Shown here: piece after piece, positions 1-5,065 of the stretch
Numbering within the stretch: the stretch's first letter is position 1
Layout of the letters: the number at the start of each line of letters is the position of its first letter
Assembly (NCBI GenBank): GCA_934402125.1
Contig: CAKRTY010000109.1
Location: 1-5,878 of the forward strand
Source: an uncultured Anaerosacchariphilus sp.
Lineage (GTDB): Bacteria; Bacillota; Clostridia; Lachnospirales; Lachnospiraceae
DNA: 5,878 nucleotides
Direction of reading: 5' to 3'
Program-made: the position numbers and the translations under genes
Notes under the pieces: model-generated
Seen by the model: the letters and a program-made list of their open reading frames with translations, nothing else
Told to the model about the DNA's origin: nothing
Databases searched by the model: none

Positions 1-1
1 C

Positions 2-460
2 CTGAAGGCAGTGAATATGCTGAAATACCGGACCCATTCTCCGAATAAGCTTTCCGGTGGCCAGAAGCAGCGGGTAGCCATCGCGGGCGTGGTAGCCATG
101 CACCCGGAGTGCATTGTGCTGGACGAGCCTACGGCCATGCTGGATCCCAACGGCCGCAAGGAAGTGATCCGTACAGTCCGGGCCCTGAATGAGGTGGAGG
201 ATATTACGGTCATTCTGATTACCCATTATATGGAAGAGGTTATTTACGCCGATAAGGTGATTGTCATGGACGATGGCAAAATCGTCATGGCCGGTACGCC
301 GAGGGAAATCTTCTCTCAGGTGGAAACGCTGAAAGCCTACCGTCTGGACGTACCCCAGGCCACACAGCTTGCCTGGGAGCTGAAAAAAGCAGGTCTTGAT
401 CTGCCCGACGGAATTCTGACAAGAGAGGAACTGGTGGAAGCCTTATGTCACTTAAATTAG
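2..460 (+). CDS. ecfA1: ECF transporter ATPase EcfA1, 3' part (5' end outside window)
   Basis: This is the C-terminal 152 residues of an ABC-type ATPase; the frame is open to the window edge, so the Walker A and Q-loop are missing. Numbered from the first visible codon, the ABC signature LSGGQ is at 17-21 (followed by KQRVAIAG), Walker B CIVLDE at 37-42 with the catalytic Glu at 42, the D-loop just after, and the switch His at 75 (LITH). A C-terminal EcfA-type tail follows (TPREIF...). In the family, EcfA1 pairs with EcfA2 on the cytoplasmic face and drives EcfT plus interchangeable substrate-binding S components for vitamin or metal uptake. The stop overlaps the ecfA2 start by 16 nt, implying translational coupling. 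Naming it A1 rather than A2 rests on gene order and on similarity to the first paralogue. Truncation is only by the window edge; no lesion is seen. Confidence 0.95.
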   Translation: MKAVNMLKYRTHSPNKLSGGQKQRVAIAGVVAMHPECIVLDEPTAMLDPNGRKEVIRTVRALNEVEDITVILITHYMEEVIYADKVIVMDDGKIVMAGTPREIFSQVETLKAYRLDVPQATQLAWELKKAGLDLPDGILTREELVEALCHLN

Positions 461-1311
461 AGCATGTACAATATACCTACAGTCCTTCCACAGCCTATGA
501 GATTCATGCGCTGAAGGATATAAATCTGGAGATCCCGGACGGTCAGTTTATCGGCCTCATCGGCCATACCGGCTCAGGAAAATCCACACTGGTACAGCAC
601 CTGAACGGTCTGGTAAAGCCCACCTCCGGCCATATTTATTTTAACGGAGAGGACATTTACGCGGAAGGCTACGATATGCGGAAGCTTCGAAGCAAAGTGG
701 GACTGGTATTTCAGTATCCGGAGCACCAGCTTTTTGAGGTAGACGTATTAAGCGATATCTGCTTTGGTCCGAAAAATCAGGGCCTGTCCAAAGAGGAAGC
801 GGAGAAAAGAGCGCGGGATGCCATGCGTATGGTAGGGCTTTCCGAGGAGTATGAGAAGCAGTCGCCCTTCGAGCTGTCCGGCGGCCAGAAGCGGCGTGTG
901 GCCATAGCGGGCGTGCTTGCCATGGAGCCGGAGGTGCTGATTCTGGACGAGCCTACGGCGGGCCTGGATCCCAGAGGCCGGGACGAAATCCTGGATCAGA
1001 TTAGCTATCTGCATCGGGAACGGGGAATCACGATTGTGCTGGTTTCCCATAGCATGGAGGATGTGGCAAAGTACGTGGAGCGCATTATCGTCATGAATCA
1101 GGGCGAGGTGCTGCACGACGGAGCGCCCAGAGAGGTGTTCCGCCATTATAAGGAGCTGGAGAGCGTAGGCCTGGCCGCGCCCCAGGTAACCTACATTCTG
1201 CACACCCTGAAGGAAAAGGGATTTGGCGTGGACGGAGACGCTACGACCATGGAAGAGGCAAGGAATACGATTCTGAACGTGTTCCGGGATAAGGTAAAAA
1301 AACATGATTAG
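445..1311 (+). CDS. ecfA2: ECF transporter ATPase EcfA2
   Basis: A complete 288-residue ATPase of the ECF energising module. Visible motifs are Walker [10 protein letters not shown] at 40-48, Q-loop Gln90 in [14 protein letters not shown] signature LSGGQ at 144-148, Walker B VLILDEP at 164-170 with catalytic Glu169, the D-loop GLDP at 173-176, and switch His202 (LVSHSMED). A C-terminal extension of about 60 residues (from APREVF at 227) matches the EcfA-specific tail and resembles that of the upstream paralogue. It should form a heterodimer with EcfA1 and couple ATP hydrolysis to EcfT at the inner face of the membrane. The start lies inside the end of ecfA1, with only a weak GGTGGAAG ahead of it, so coupling to upstream translation is likely. 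It overlaps ecfT by 8 nt. Length and motifs are normal for the family. Confidence 0.96.
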   Translation: MSLKLEHVQYTYSPSTAYEIHALKDINLEIPDGQFIGLIGHTGSGKSTLVQHLNGLVKPTSGHIYFNGEDIYAEGYDMRKLRSKVGLVFQYPEHQLFEVDVLSDICFGPKNQGLSKEEAEKRARDAMRMVGLSEEYEKQSPFELSGGQKRRVAIAGVLAMEPEVLILDEPTAGLDPRGRDEILDQISYLHRERGITIVLVSHSMEDVAKYVERIIVMNQGEVLHDGAPREVFRHYKELESVGLAAPQVTYILHTLKEKGFGVDGDATTMEEARNTILNVFRDKVKKHD

Positions 1312-2107
1312 AGATATTACGCTGGGACAGTATTACCCGGCAGATTCCATATTGCATAAATTAGATCCGCGGGTTAAGCTGGTGACCACCATGGTATTCC
1401 TGGTGGCGTTGTTTGTGGCCAATGACTGGGCGGGATATCTGGTGGCTACGGTTTTTCTGGTGGCCGTGATTCGGCTTTCCAGGGTTCCCTTCCATTTTAT
1501 GGTAAAAGGCCTGAAGGCAATCTTCTTTATCCTGCTGATTACCTTGATGTTCAATCTGTTCCTGACGCCCGGCGATGTGGTGCTGGTACAGATCTGGAAG
1601 CTGAAGATTACGGATAAGGGTCTTCACACGGCGATTTTTATGGCTGTCCGGCTGATTTACCTGATTCTGGGCACCTCCGTCATGACCCTGACGACTACAC
1701 CCAACGACCTGACGGACGGTCTGGAGAAGCTGTTAAGCCCTTTGAAGAAGCTGCGGGTGCCGGTACATGAGGTGTCTATGATGATGTCCATCGCCCTCCG
1801 GTTTATTCCGATTCTTTTGGAGGAAACGGATAAAATCATGAAGGCGCAGATTGCCAGAGGCGCGGATTTTGAGCACGGCAACCTGGTACAGAAGGCAAAG
1901 AACCTGGTGCCGCTTCTGGTGCCGCTGTTTATCTCCGCGTTCCGACGGGCTAATGACCTGGCGATGGCTATGGAGGCCAGATGTTACCGGGGAGGAGCCG
2001 GACGGACCAAGATGAAGCCGCTGGTATACGCAAGGCGGGATTATTACGCATACGCGGTGGTTGCGCTCTTCCTGGCGGCGATTATCGCAGTGAGAGTGGT
2101 ATTATGA
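1304..2107 (+). CDS. ecfT: ECF transporter transmembrane protein EcfT
   Basis: A 267-residue integral membrane protein, the scaffold linking the EcfA1/EcfA2 ATPases to exchangeable S components. Hydrophobic stretches lie at about 26-56 (two helices), 71-89, 109-131 and 248-266; a cytoplasmic helical region sits between the last two. That region carries both family coupling motifs: ARG at 184-186 (QIARGADF) and the second Ala-Arg motif at 225-226 within AMEARCYRGG. In the family these Arg residues sit in grooves of the two ATPases. The N-terminus (LGQYYPADSILHKLDPRVKL) is the typical EcfT opening. No S component is visible here, which is normal for the group II arrangement where S genes are scattered. 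The start overlaps ecfA2 by 8 nt and has only a weak AAGG (1291-1294); the stop overlaps truA by ATGA. Confidence 0.95.
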   Translation: MIRDITLGQYYPADSILHKLDPRVKLVTTMVFLVALFVANDWAGYLVATVFLVAVIRLSRVPFHFMVKGLKAIFFILLITLMFNLFLTPGDVVLVQIWKLKITDKGLHTAIFMAVRLIYLILGTSVMTLTTTPNDLTDGLEKLLSPLKKLRVPVHEVSMMMSIALRFIPILLEETDKIMKAQIARGADFEHGNLVQKAKNLVPLLVPLFISAFRRANDLAMAMEARCYRGGAGRTKMKPLVYARRDYYAYAVVALFLAAIIAVRVVL

Positions 2108-2871
2108 AACGGGTAATGCTGATAGTGGCCTATGACGGCACAAATTACTGCGGCTGGCAGGTACAGAATAACGGAGATACGATAGAAGGAGAGCTGAACA
2201 GGGCTCTTTCTTCTTTATTAAAAGAGGAGATTGCGGTGATTGGCGCCAGCCGGACCGATTCCGGCGTCCATGCGCTGGGAAATGTGGCCGTTTTTGATAC
2301 AGAGGCCCGGATGCCGGCGGAGAAGATGGCCTATGCCCTGAACAGCCGTCTGCCAGAGGATATCCGCGTGCAGCAGTCCTTCCAGGTGGATGACCAGTTT
2401 CACCCAAGGAAAACCAGCTGTATCAAGACGTATGAATACCGGATTCTGAACCGGGAATTCGAACTGCCCGGAGAACGGCTGAACAGCCACTTCTTCCGGA
2501 AGAAGCTGGACGTGGCAAAGATGCGGGAGGCCTGCCTGCCGTTTTTGGGAGAACATGATTTTAAAAGCTTCTGCAGCATTCATACCCAGGCGGAGACCAC
2601 GGTCCGGACCATTTACAGTCTGGACGTGATAAGAGAAGGGGATATGATACGAATCCGGGTGACCGGAAACGGTTTTCTCTACAATATGGTCCGCATTCTT
2701 GCAGGTACCCTGATAAATGTGGGCTTCGGAGTCACAGACCCGGCGGAAATCCCGGGCATGATAGAGGCGAGGGATCGTCAGGCGGCGGGACCGACAGCTC
2801 CGGCGAAAGGCCTGACTCTGATAAAAATGGAATATCCGGAGCATCCGGAATTTCCGGGACAGAAAAGTTGA
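2104..2871 (+). CDS. truA: tRNA pseudouridine(38-40) synthase TruA
   Basis: A 255-residue pseudouridine synthase that isomerises uridines 38-40 in the anticodon stem-loop of many tRNAs. The catalytic Asp is D52 in the motif SRTDSGVHALG (49-59). The opening strand VAYDGTNYCGWQ (8-19), the active-site Tyr110 in KTYEYRI and the FLYNMVRILAGT block (191-202) are further TruA hallmarks. The ATG at 2104 was chosen because it overlaps the ecfT stop as ATGA and begins exactly at the conserved N-terminus. The same frame is open upstream to an ATG at 1981, but that extension lies within ecfT and has no family counterpart. There is no terminator after it; the rplM promoter starts 8 nt past the stop, so some readthrough into rplM-rpsI is expected. 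The gene order ecfT-truA-rplM-rpsI is standard in Firmicutes. Confidence 0.97.
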   Translation: MKRVMLIVAYDGTNYCGWQVQNNGDTIEGELNRALSSLLKEEIAVIGASRTDSGVHALGNVAVFDTEARMPAEKMAYALNSRLPEDIRVQQSFQVDDQFHPRKTSCIKTYEYRILNREFELPGERLNSHFFRKKLDVAKMREACLPFLGEHDFKSFCSIHTQAETTVRTIYSLDVIREGDMIRIRVTGNGFLYNMVRILAGTLINVGFGVTDPAEIPGMIEARDRQAAGPTAPAKGLTLIKMEYPEHPEFPGQKS

Positions 2872-2879
2872 AAAAGTGG

Positions 2880-2908
2880 TTGACACGACCGCGTTTCTAT
2901 CATATAAT
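2880..2908 (+). promoter_or_regulatory. Consensus SigA promoter for rplM-rpsI
   Basis: The -35 box TTGACA (2880-2885) and the -10 box TATAAT (2903-2908) are both perfect consensus, separated by exactly 17 nt. Transcription should start near 2914-2916. It begins only 8 nt after the truA stop, giving the ribosomal-protein pair a strong promoter separate from the ecf-truA unit. Confidence 0.93.
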
Positions 2909-2914
2909 AACTCA

Positions 2915-3003
2915 ATGTGACGTAGTGCGAAAATGTCTGAGCCAAAGCCCCGGTAATGACATATTTCCATAGAAGTTTCAATTTATTTTCAGGAGGAAAA
3001 CCA
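2915..3003 (+). promoter_or_regulatory. rplM 5' leader, possible L13 autoregulatory RNA
   Basis: A leader of about 88 nt separates the inferred transcription start from the rplM ATG, longer than ribosome loading needs. ATGTC (2933-2937) can pair with GACAT (2958-2962) around a 20-nt loop that may hold a short GCC/GGT helix. An AU-rich stretch then leads to the ribosome binding site. Firmicutes rplM-rpsI mRNAs are known to carry an L13 leader element through which the protein represses its own operon. That this is such an element is inferred from position and size; I could not match a consensus. Confidence 0.4.
2991..2996 (+). promoter_or_regulatory. Ribosome binding site fixing the rplM start
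   Basis: AGGAGG ends 7 nt before the ATG at 3004. This supports that start over an in-frame ATG at 2956, which lies in the leader and would add 16 residues not found in L13. Confidence 0.93.
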
Positions 3004-3432
3004 ATGAAAAGTTACATGGCTAGTCCAGCAACAATTGAGAGAAAATGGTATGTAGTTGACGCTACAGGATATACATTAGGACGTTTGGCTTCAGAAGTAG
3101 CTAAAGTTCTGAGAGGTAAGAACAAGGCAATCTTTACTCCGCACATCGACACCGGAGATTATGTAATCGTCGTAAATGCAGATAAGATCAAAGTAACCGG
3201 CAAGAAGCTGGATCAGAAGATTTACTATCATCATTCAGATTATGTAGGCGGTATGAAAGAGACCACCCTGCGTGAGATGATGAACAAGAAGCCGGAGAAG
3301 GTTATCGAGCTCGCTGTAAAGGGCATGCTTCCGAAGGGACCGCTGGGAAGACAGATGTATACAAAGCTTCACGTATACGCTGGTCCGGAGCACAATCATG
3401 AGGCTCAGAAGCCGGAAGTGCTTACATTTTAA
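3004..3432 (+). CDS. rplM: 50S ribosomal protein L13
   Basis: A 142-residue protein of normal L13 length, an early-assembling component of the large ribosomal subunit that binds 23S rRNA. Visible family features are the opening [19 protein letters not shown] (12-30), the [22 protein letters not shown] core (38-59) and the signature [15 protein letters not shown] (104-118), followed by [16 protein letters not shown]. It is the first gene of a two-gene unit with rpsI, 30 nt upstream of it, behind its own consensus promoter and a leader that may allow feedback control. Codon use is visibly more biased (many AAG, AAA, GTA and AGA codons) than in the ecf genes, as expected for a highly expressed gene. 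Confidence 0.98.
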   Translation: MKSYMASPATIERKWYVVDATGYTLGRLASEVAKVLRGKNKAIFTPHIDTGDYVIVVNADKIKVTGKKLDQKIYYHHSDYVGGMKETTLREMMNKKPEKVIELAVKGMLPKGPLGRQMYTKLHVYAGPEHNHEAQKPEVLTF

Positions 3433-3445
3433 TTGAGAAAAGGTT

Positions 3446-3453
3446 AAAGGAGG
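3446..3453 (+). promoter_or_regulatory. Ribosome binding site fixing the GTG start of rpsI
   Basis: AAAGGAGG lies 9 nt before a GTG at 3463. No ATG is available at the conserved N-terminus, so this strong site decides a GTG start for rpsI. Confidence 0.9.
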
Positions 3454-3462
3454 AAATTTACA

Positions 3463-3855
3463 GTGGCTAAGTCAAAATTCTACGGAACTGGCAGAAGAAA
3501 GAAATCCATCGCAAGAGTATACCTGGTACCGGGTACTGGAAATATCACCATCAATAAGAGAAGCATCGACGAGTATCTTGGTCTTGAGACCCTGAAGGTA
3601 GTCGTTCGTCAGCCGCTCGTTGCTACAGAGACAGCAGACAAGTTCGACGTTCTGGTAAATGTTCGCGGAGGCGGATATACAGGACAGGCTGGTGCTATCC
3701 GTCATGGTATCGCAAGAGCACTGCTTCAGGCAGATCCGGATTACCGTCCGGTCCTGAAGAAGGCTGGTTACCTGACTCGTGACCCGAGAATGAAAGAGCG
3801 TAAGAAGTACGGTCTCAAAGCAGCTCGTCGCGCTCCGCAGTTCAGCAAGAGATAA
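3463..3855 (+). CDS. rpsI: 30S ribosomal protein S9
   Basis: A 130-residue S9 protein starting at GTG. It opens with the family sequence [16 protein letters not shown] (6-21), carries the signature [19 protein letters not shown] (69-87), and ends in the basic tail with the universal SKR terminus (128-130), which in the ribosome reaches the P-site tRNA. It sits 30 nt after rplM, the normal pairing, and is followed by an intrinsic terminator 22 nt past the stop. The 3' end is intact in frame and sequence. From memory, the rpsI 3' end is a known integration site for some Firmicutes ICEs. The genes downstream fit such an insertion, and an intact C-terminus is what an integration that restores the gene end would leave. 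Confidence 0.98.
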   Translation: MAKSKFYGTGRRKKSIARVYLVPGTGNITINKRSIDEYLGLETLKVVVRQPLVATETADKFDVLVNVRGGGYTGQAGAIRHGIARALLQADPDYRPVLKKAGYLTRDPRMKERKKYGLKAARRAPQFSKR

Positions 3856-3877
3856 TCAACAAGTTCAAAATGCTTGG

Positions 3878-3912
3878 AAAGCCCGAAAATTCAACGTTTT
3901 CGGGCTTTTTTT
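3878..3912 (+). terminator. Intrinsic terminator of rplM-rpsI
   Basis: A perfect 12-bp stem pairs AAAGCCCGAAAA (3878-3889) with TTTTCGGGCTTT (3897-3908) around the loop TTCAACG, and a run of seven T residues ends at 3912. It lies 22 nt after the rpsI stop. On the opposite strand the hairpin is followed by only three T residues, so it should act mainly in one direction. A second copy of the left arm, GCCCGAAA, occurs at 3916-3923. Confidence 0.95.
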
Positions 3913-3938
3913 AATGCCCGAAACAGCTGATTCCGATG

Positions 3939-3955
3939 ACGAAATTTGAGGAAAT
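3939..3955 (+). repeat. 17-nt imperfect direct repeat, copy 1
   Basis: ACGAAATTTGAGGAAAT matches the copy at 4131-4147 at 15 of 17 positions, with the last 11 nt (TTTGAGGAAAT) identical. The two copies are 192 nt apart and flank the paired GGGYTTAC repeats and the candidate promoter. Their role is unknown; a protein-binding site or a remnant of a duplicated end are possibilities. Confidence 0.6.
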
Positions 3956-3981
3956 TTAACAACGTTTATACCGATTTTGTG

Positions 3982-4041
3982 GGGCTTACCAGGGGTTTAC
4001 CGACCATTTTTGCCACCAAAAGGGCTTACAAAAGGGTTTAC
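3982..4041 (+). repeat. Two pairs of GGGYTTAC direct repeats
   Basis: Four octamers occur in the same orientation: GGGCTTAC at 3982-3989, GGGTTTAC at 3993-4000, GGGCTTAC at 4022-4029 and GGGTTTAC at 4034-4041. Each pair has the same order (C form, then T form), with start-to-start spacing of 11 and 12 nt, about one helical turn, and the pairs begin 40 nt apart. Such phased repeats suggest cooperative binding by a protein. Near an element end they could be arm-type sites for a tyrosine integrase or its directionality factor. The last copy also overlaps a TTTACA that could serve as a -35 box, so a regulator site is equally possible. Confidence 0.75.
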
Positions 4042-4066
4042 AAAAGGCCAATTTTGGATCTTATAC

Positions 4067-4096
4067 TTGACAAAAAATTTTATTGGGTTCTCAAAT
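4067..4096 (+). promoter_or_regulatory. Candidate promoter for the antirepressor-replication operon
   Basis: A perfect TTGACA -35 box (4067-4072) is followed after 18 nt by a poor -10 candidate, TCAAAT (4091-4096). An overlapping alternative pairs TTTACA (4037-4042) with TATACT (4062-4067), but the spacer is 19 nt. Either would give a leader of about 150-185 nt before the gene at 4255. The weak -10 suggests a promoter needing an activator, or a regulated one. Confidence 0.4.
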
Positions 4097-4102
4097 TAGA
4101 GA
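4089..4102 (+). promoter_or_regulatory. Near-perfect dyad over the candidate -10, possible operator
   Basis: TCTCAAATTAGAGA reads the same on both strands except for one mismatched pair (4093/4098). It covers the candidate -10 and the expected transcription start, where a dimeric repressor would block transcription. It is short, so chance is a real alternative. Confidence 0.3.
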
Positions 4103-4130
4103 GCGATGGAAGGGAAAAATAGAGCATTTC

Positions 4131-4147
4131 ACGAGTTTTGAGGAAAT
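4131..4147 (+). repeat. 17-nt imperfect direct repeat, copy 2
   Basis: ACGAGTTTTGAGGAAAT is the partner of the copy at 3939-3955. This copy lies in the presumed leader. Its GGAAA (4142-4146) is complementary to TTTCC (4187-4191) in the terminator-like hairpin downstream, so it could form an alternative fold. Confidence 0.6.
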
Positions 4148-4182
4148 ACGAGAAAATAAAATAACCTTTGCTTACATTACAT

Positions 4183-4226
4183 AGAGTTTCCGTTTATTCA
4201 TAAATGAATGGGAGCTCTTATTTTTT
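4183..4226 (+). terminator. Terminator-like hairpin in the antirepressor leader, possible attenuator
   Basis: AGAGTTTCC (4183-4191) can pair with GGGAGCTCT (4210-4218) through nine pairs, two of them G-U. After a four-base bulge (GTTT) the helix continues as ATTCAT/ATGAAT (4196-4201 with 4204-4209) around AA. TATTTTTT follows at 4219-4226, a T-rich tract with one interruption. The structure ends 12 nt before the AAGGGAGG ribosome binding site of the next gene. It may stop readthrough from upstream or act as an attenuator. The bulge and interrupted T tract make it weaker than the rpsI terminator. Confidence 0.45.
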
Positions 4227-4254
4227 ATCCTAAAAAGTAAGGGAGGGTTTTAGA

Positions 4255-5043
4255 ATGAACATGTACAACACAGAAGTAGGTGCCGGACCGGGAAAAGAGA
4301 ACGGCGTGTCAGAACTGCAGATATTTGAAAACCAGGTCTTTGGGCAGGTGCGGGTATTCGTAGAGAATGGAGAGCCGTGGTTTGTTGCAGCAGATGTATG
4401 TAAGGCTATGGAGATCGTACCAACGGCAGTACGCAGACTGGATGAAGATGAAAAGGGTCTGCGTTTAACGCAGACCCTTGGCGGGCTTCAAAAGCTGACG
4501 GTTGTGAATGAGCCAGGCCTGTACACACTGGTCATTGGTTCCCGCAAACCGGAGGCAAAGTTTTTTAAACGTTGGATCACGCATGAGGTCATTCCGGCTA
4601 TTCGGAAACATGGAGCCTATATGACGGATTCGGTGCTGCAACAGGTGATGGAAAATCCGGAAGCTATCTATACACTGGCAGAACAGCTTCTTGTAGAGAA
4701 AGGAAAGAATAGGGAAATCAGCAGGCAGCTGAAAATGGCACAGCCCAAAGCAAATTACTTTGATACCTTTGTGAACCCAATGGATTGCACTTGTATCCGT
4801 TACTGTGGCAAGGAGTTAGGGGTTCCGCAGAATATGTTTGTGGGACTGATGTTGGAGCATCGTTATCTGTACCGGGATCAGAACGTAAGATTATTGCCGT
4901 ATTCAGACAAGGAGGCAAGCGGGTATTTTATCGTCAGGGATTGCTATGCAAGGAATGGAAAATTGGTACAGCAGACACGTATGACCTGTAAGGGAAAGAG
5001 CCATATCAGCAAACAGCTGAAAAAATGGGGTGTTATAGTGTAA
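4255..5043 (+). CDS. BRO-N / KilAC-type phage antirepressor
   Basis: A 262-residue two-domain protein. Residues about 20-120 form a BRO-N domain: FENQVFGQVRVFVENGEPWF, then VAADVCKAM, a DEDEKG turn (63-68), VVNEPGLYTLVIGSRKPEAK (83-102), and FKRWITHEVIPAIRKHGAYM (104-123). Residues about 165-262 resemble the KilAC antirepressor C-terminal domain, with a helix-turn-helix-like stretch around CGKELGVPQNMFVGLML and the closing TRMTCKGKSHISKQLKKWG. Such proteins are common in phages and ICEs of Firmicutes and are thought to bind DNA or inactivate a repressor to switch on early or transfer genes. The start is supported by AAGGGAGG (4239-4246) 8 nt upstream; a second ATG follows two codons later. 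It begins a co-directional run with the replication genes. A perfect palindrome lies within codons 67-75. Domain family is secure; its target is unknown. Confidence 0.87.
   Translation: MNMYNTEVGAGPGKENGVSELQIFENQVFGQVRVFVENGEPWFVAADVCKAMEIVPTAVRRLDEDEKGLRLTQTLGGLQKLTVVNEPGLYTLVIGSRKPEAKFFKRWITHEVIPAIRKHGAYMTDSVLQQVMENPEAIYTLAEQLLVEKGKNREISRQLKMAQPKANYFDTFVNPMDCTCIRYCGKELGVPQNMFVGLMLEHRYLYRDQNVRLLPYSDKEASGYFIVRDCYARNGKLVQQTRMTCKGKSHISKQLKKWGVIV
4453..4479 (+). repeat. Perfect 27-nt palindrome inside the antirepressor gene
   Basis: Thirteen bases on each side of a central T at 4466 are perfectly complementary. The outer 11 bp (AAGGGTCTGCG with CGCAGACCCTT) are GC-rich and the centre is TTTAA, so the mRNA would form a hairpin of about 12 bp with a three-base loop. 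It encodes residues 67-75 of the BRO-N domain and is not followed by a T run on the coding strand. It may be a strong mRNA structure or a protein-binding site. Confidence 0.85.
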
Positions 5044-5048
5044 ACTGG

Positions 5049-5060
5049 AAAGGATGGTGG
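5049..5060 (+). promoter_or_regulatory. Ribosome binding region favouring the start at 5066
   Basis: The purine-rich AAAGGATGGTGG is well placed for the ATG at 5066 but overlaps or abuts the in-frame ATG at 5054. The later ATG also gives the MPVFRVEKN start usual in related proteins. Confidence 0.65.
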
Positions 5061-5065
5061 TGTTC

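Larger units (their letters stand above)
3913..4254 (+). other. AT-rich non-coding control region, candidate left end of an integrated element
   Basis: About 340 nt without a credible gene lie between the rpsI terminator and the antirepressor. The region is clearly richer in A and T than the flanks. It contains two pairs of GGGYTTAC repeats, two copies of a 17-nt imperfect repeat, a TTGACA box with a dyad beside it, and a terminator-like hairpin just before the next ribosome binding site. Everything upstream is conserved chromosome and everything downstream is phage/ICE-like, so the boundary of an inserted element most likely falls here or at the rpsI 3' end. No integrase gene or target duplication is visible to confirm it. 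Confidence 0.6.

Noticed and set aside
748..1305. A 185-codon open frame on the minus strand.
   Set aside because: It lies wholly antisense to ecfA2, has no recognisable domain or ribosome binding site, and is a shadow of a well-supported gene.
1981..2103. An upstream in-frame start for truA that would add 41 residues.
   Set aside because: The extension is out-of-frame reading of ecfT; the ATG at 2104 overlaps the ecfT stop and begins at the conserved TruA N-terminus.
2218..2970. A 250-codon open frame on the minus strand.
   Set aside because: It is antisense to truA and crosses the consensus rplM promoter; the protein has no family features.
3982..4041. The repeats as a small CRISPR array.
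   Set aside because: The units are only 8 nt with gaps of 3, 21 and 4 nt; there are no regular spacers or cas genes.
4106..4141. An 11-codon ATG frame in the antirepressor leader as a real leader-peptide gene.
   Set aside because: The preceding GAGAG is a poor ribosome binding site and the frame could easily be chance; mentioned only as part of the attenuation idea.
3913..4254. A tRNA or other classical attachment-site gene at the junction.
   Set aside because: No cloverleaf-like sequence is visible; if an attachment site exists it is more likely in the rpsI end or its terminator.
4453..4480. The internal palindrome as an intrinsic terminator.
   Set aside because: No T run follows on the plus strand, and only a short CTTTTC follows on the minus strand, where no gene needs terminating.
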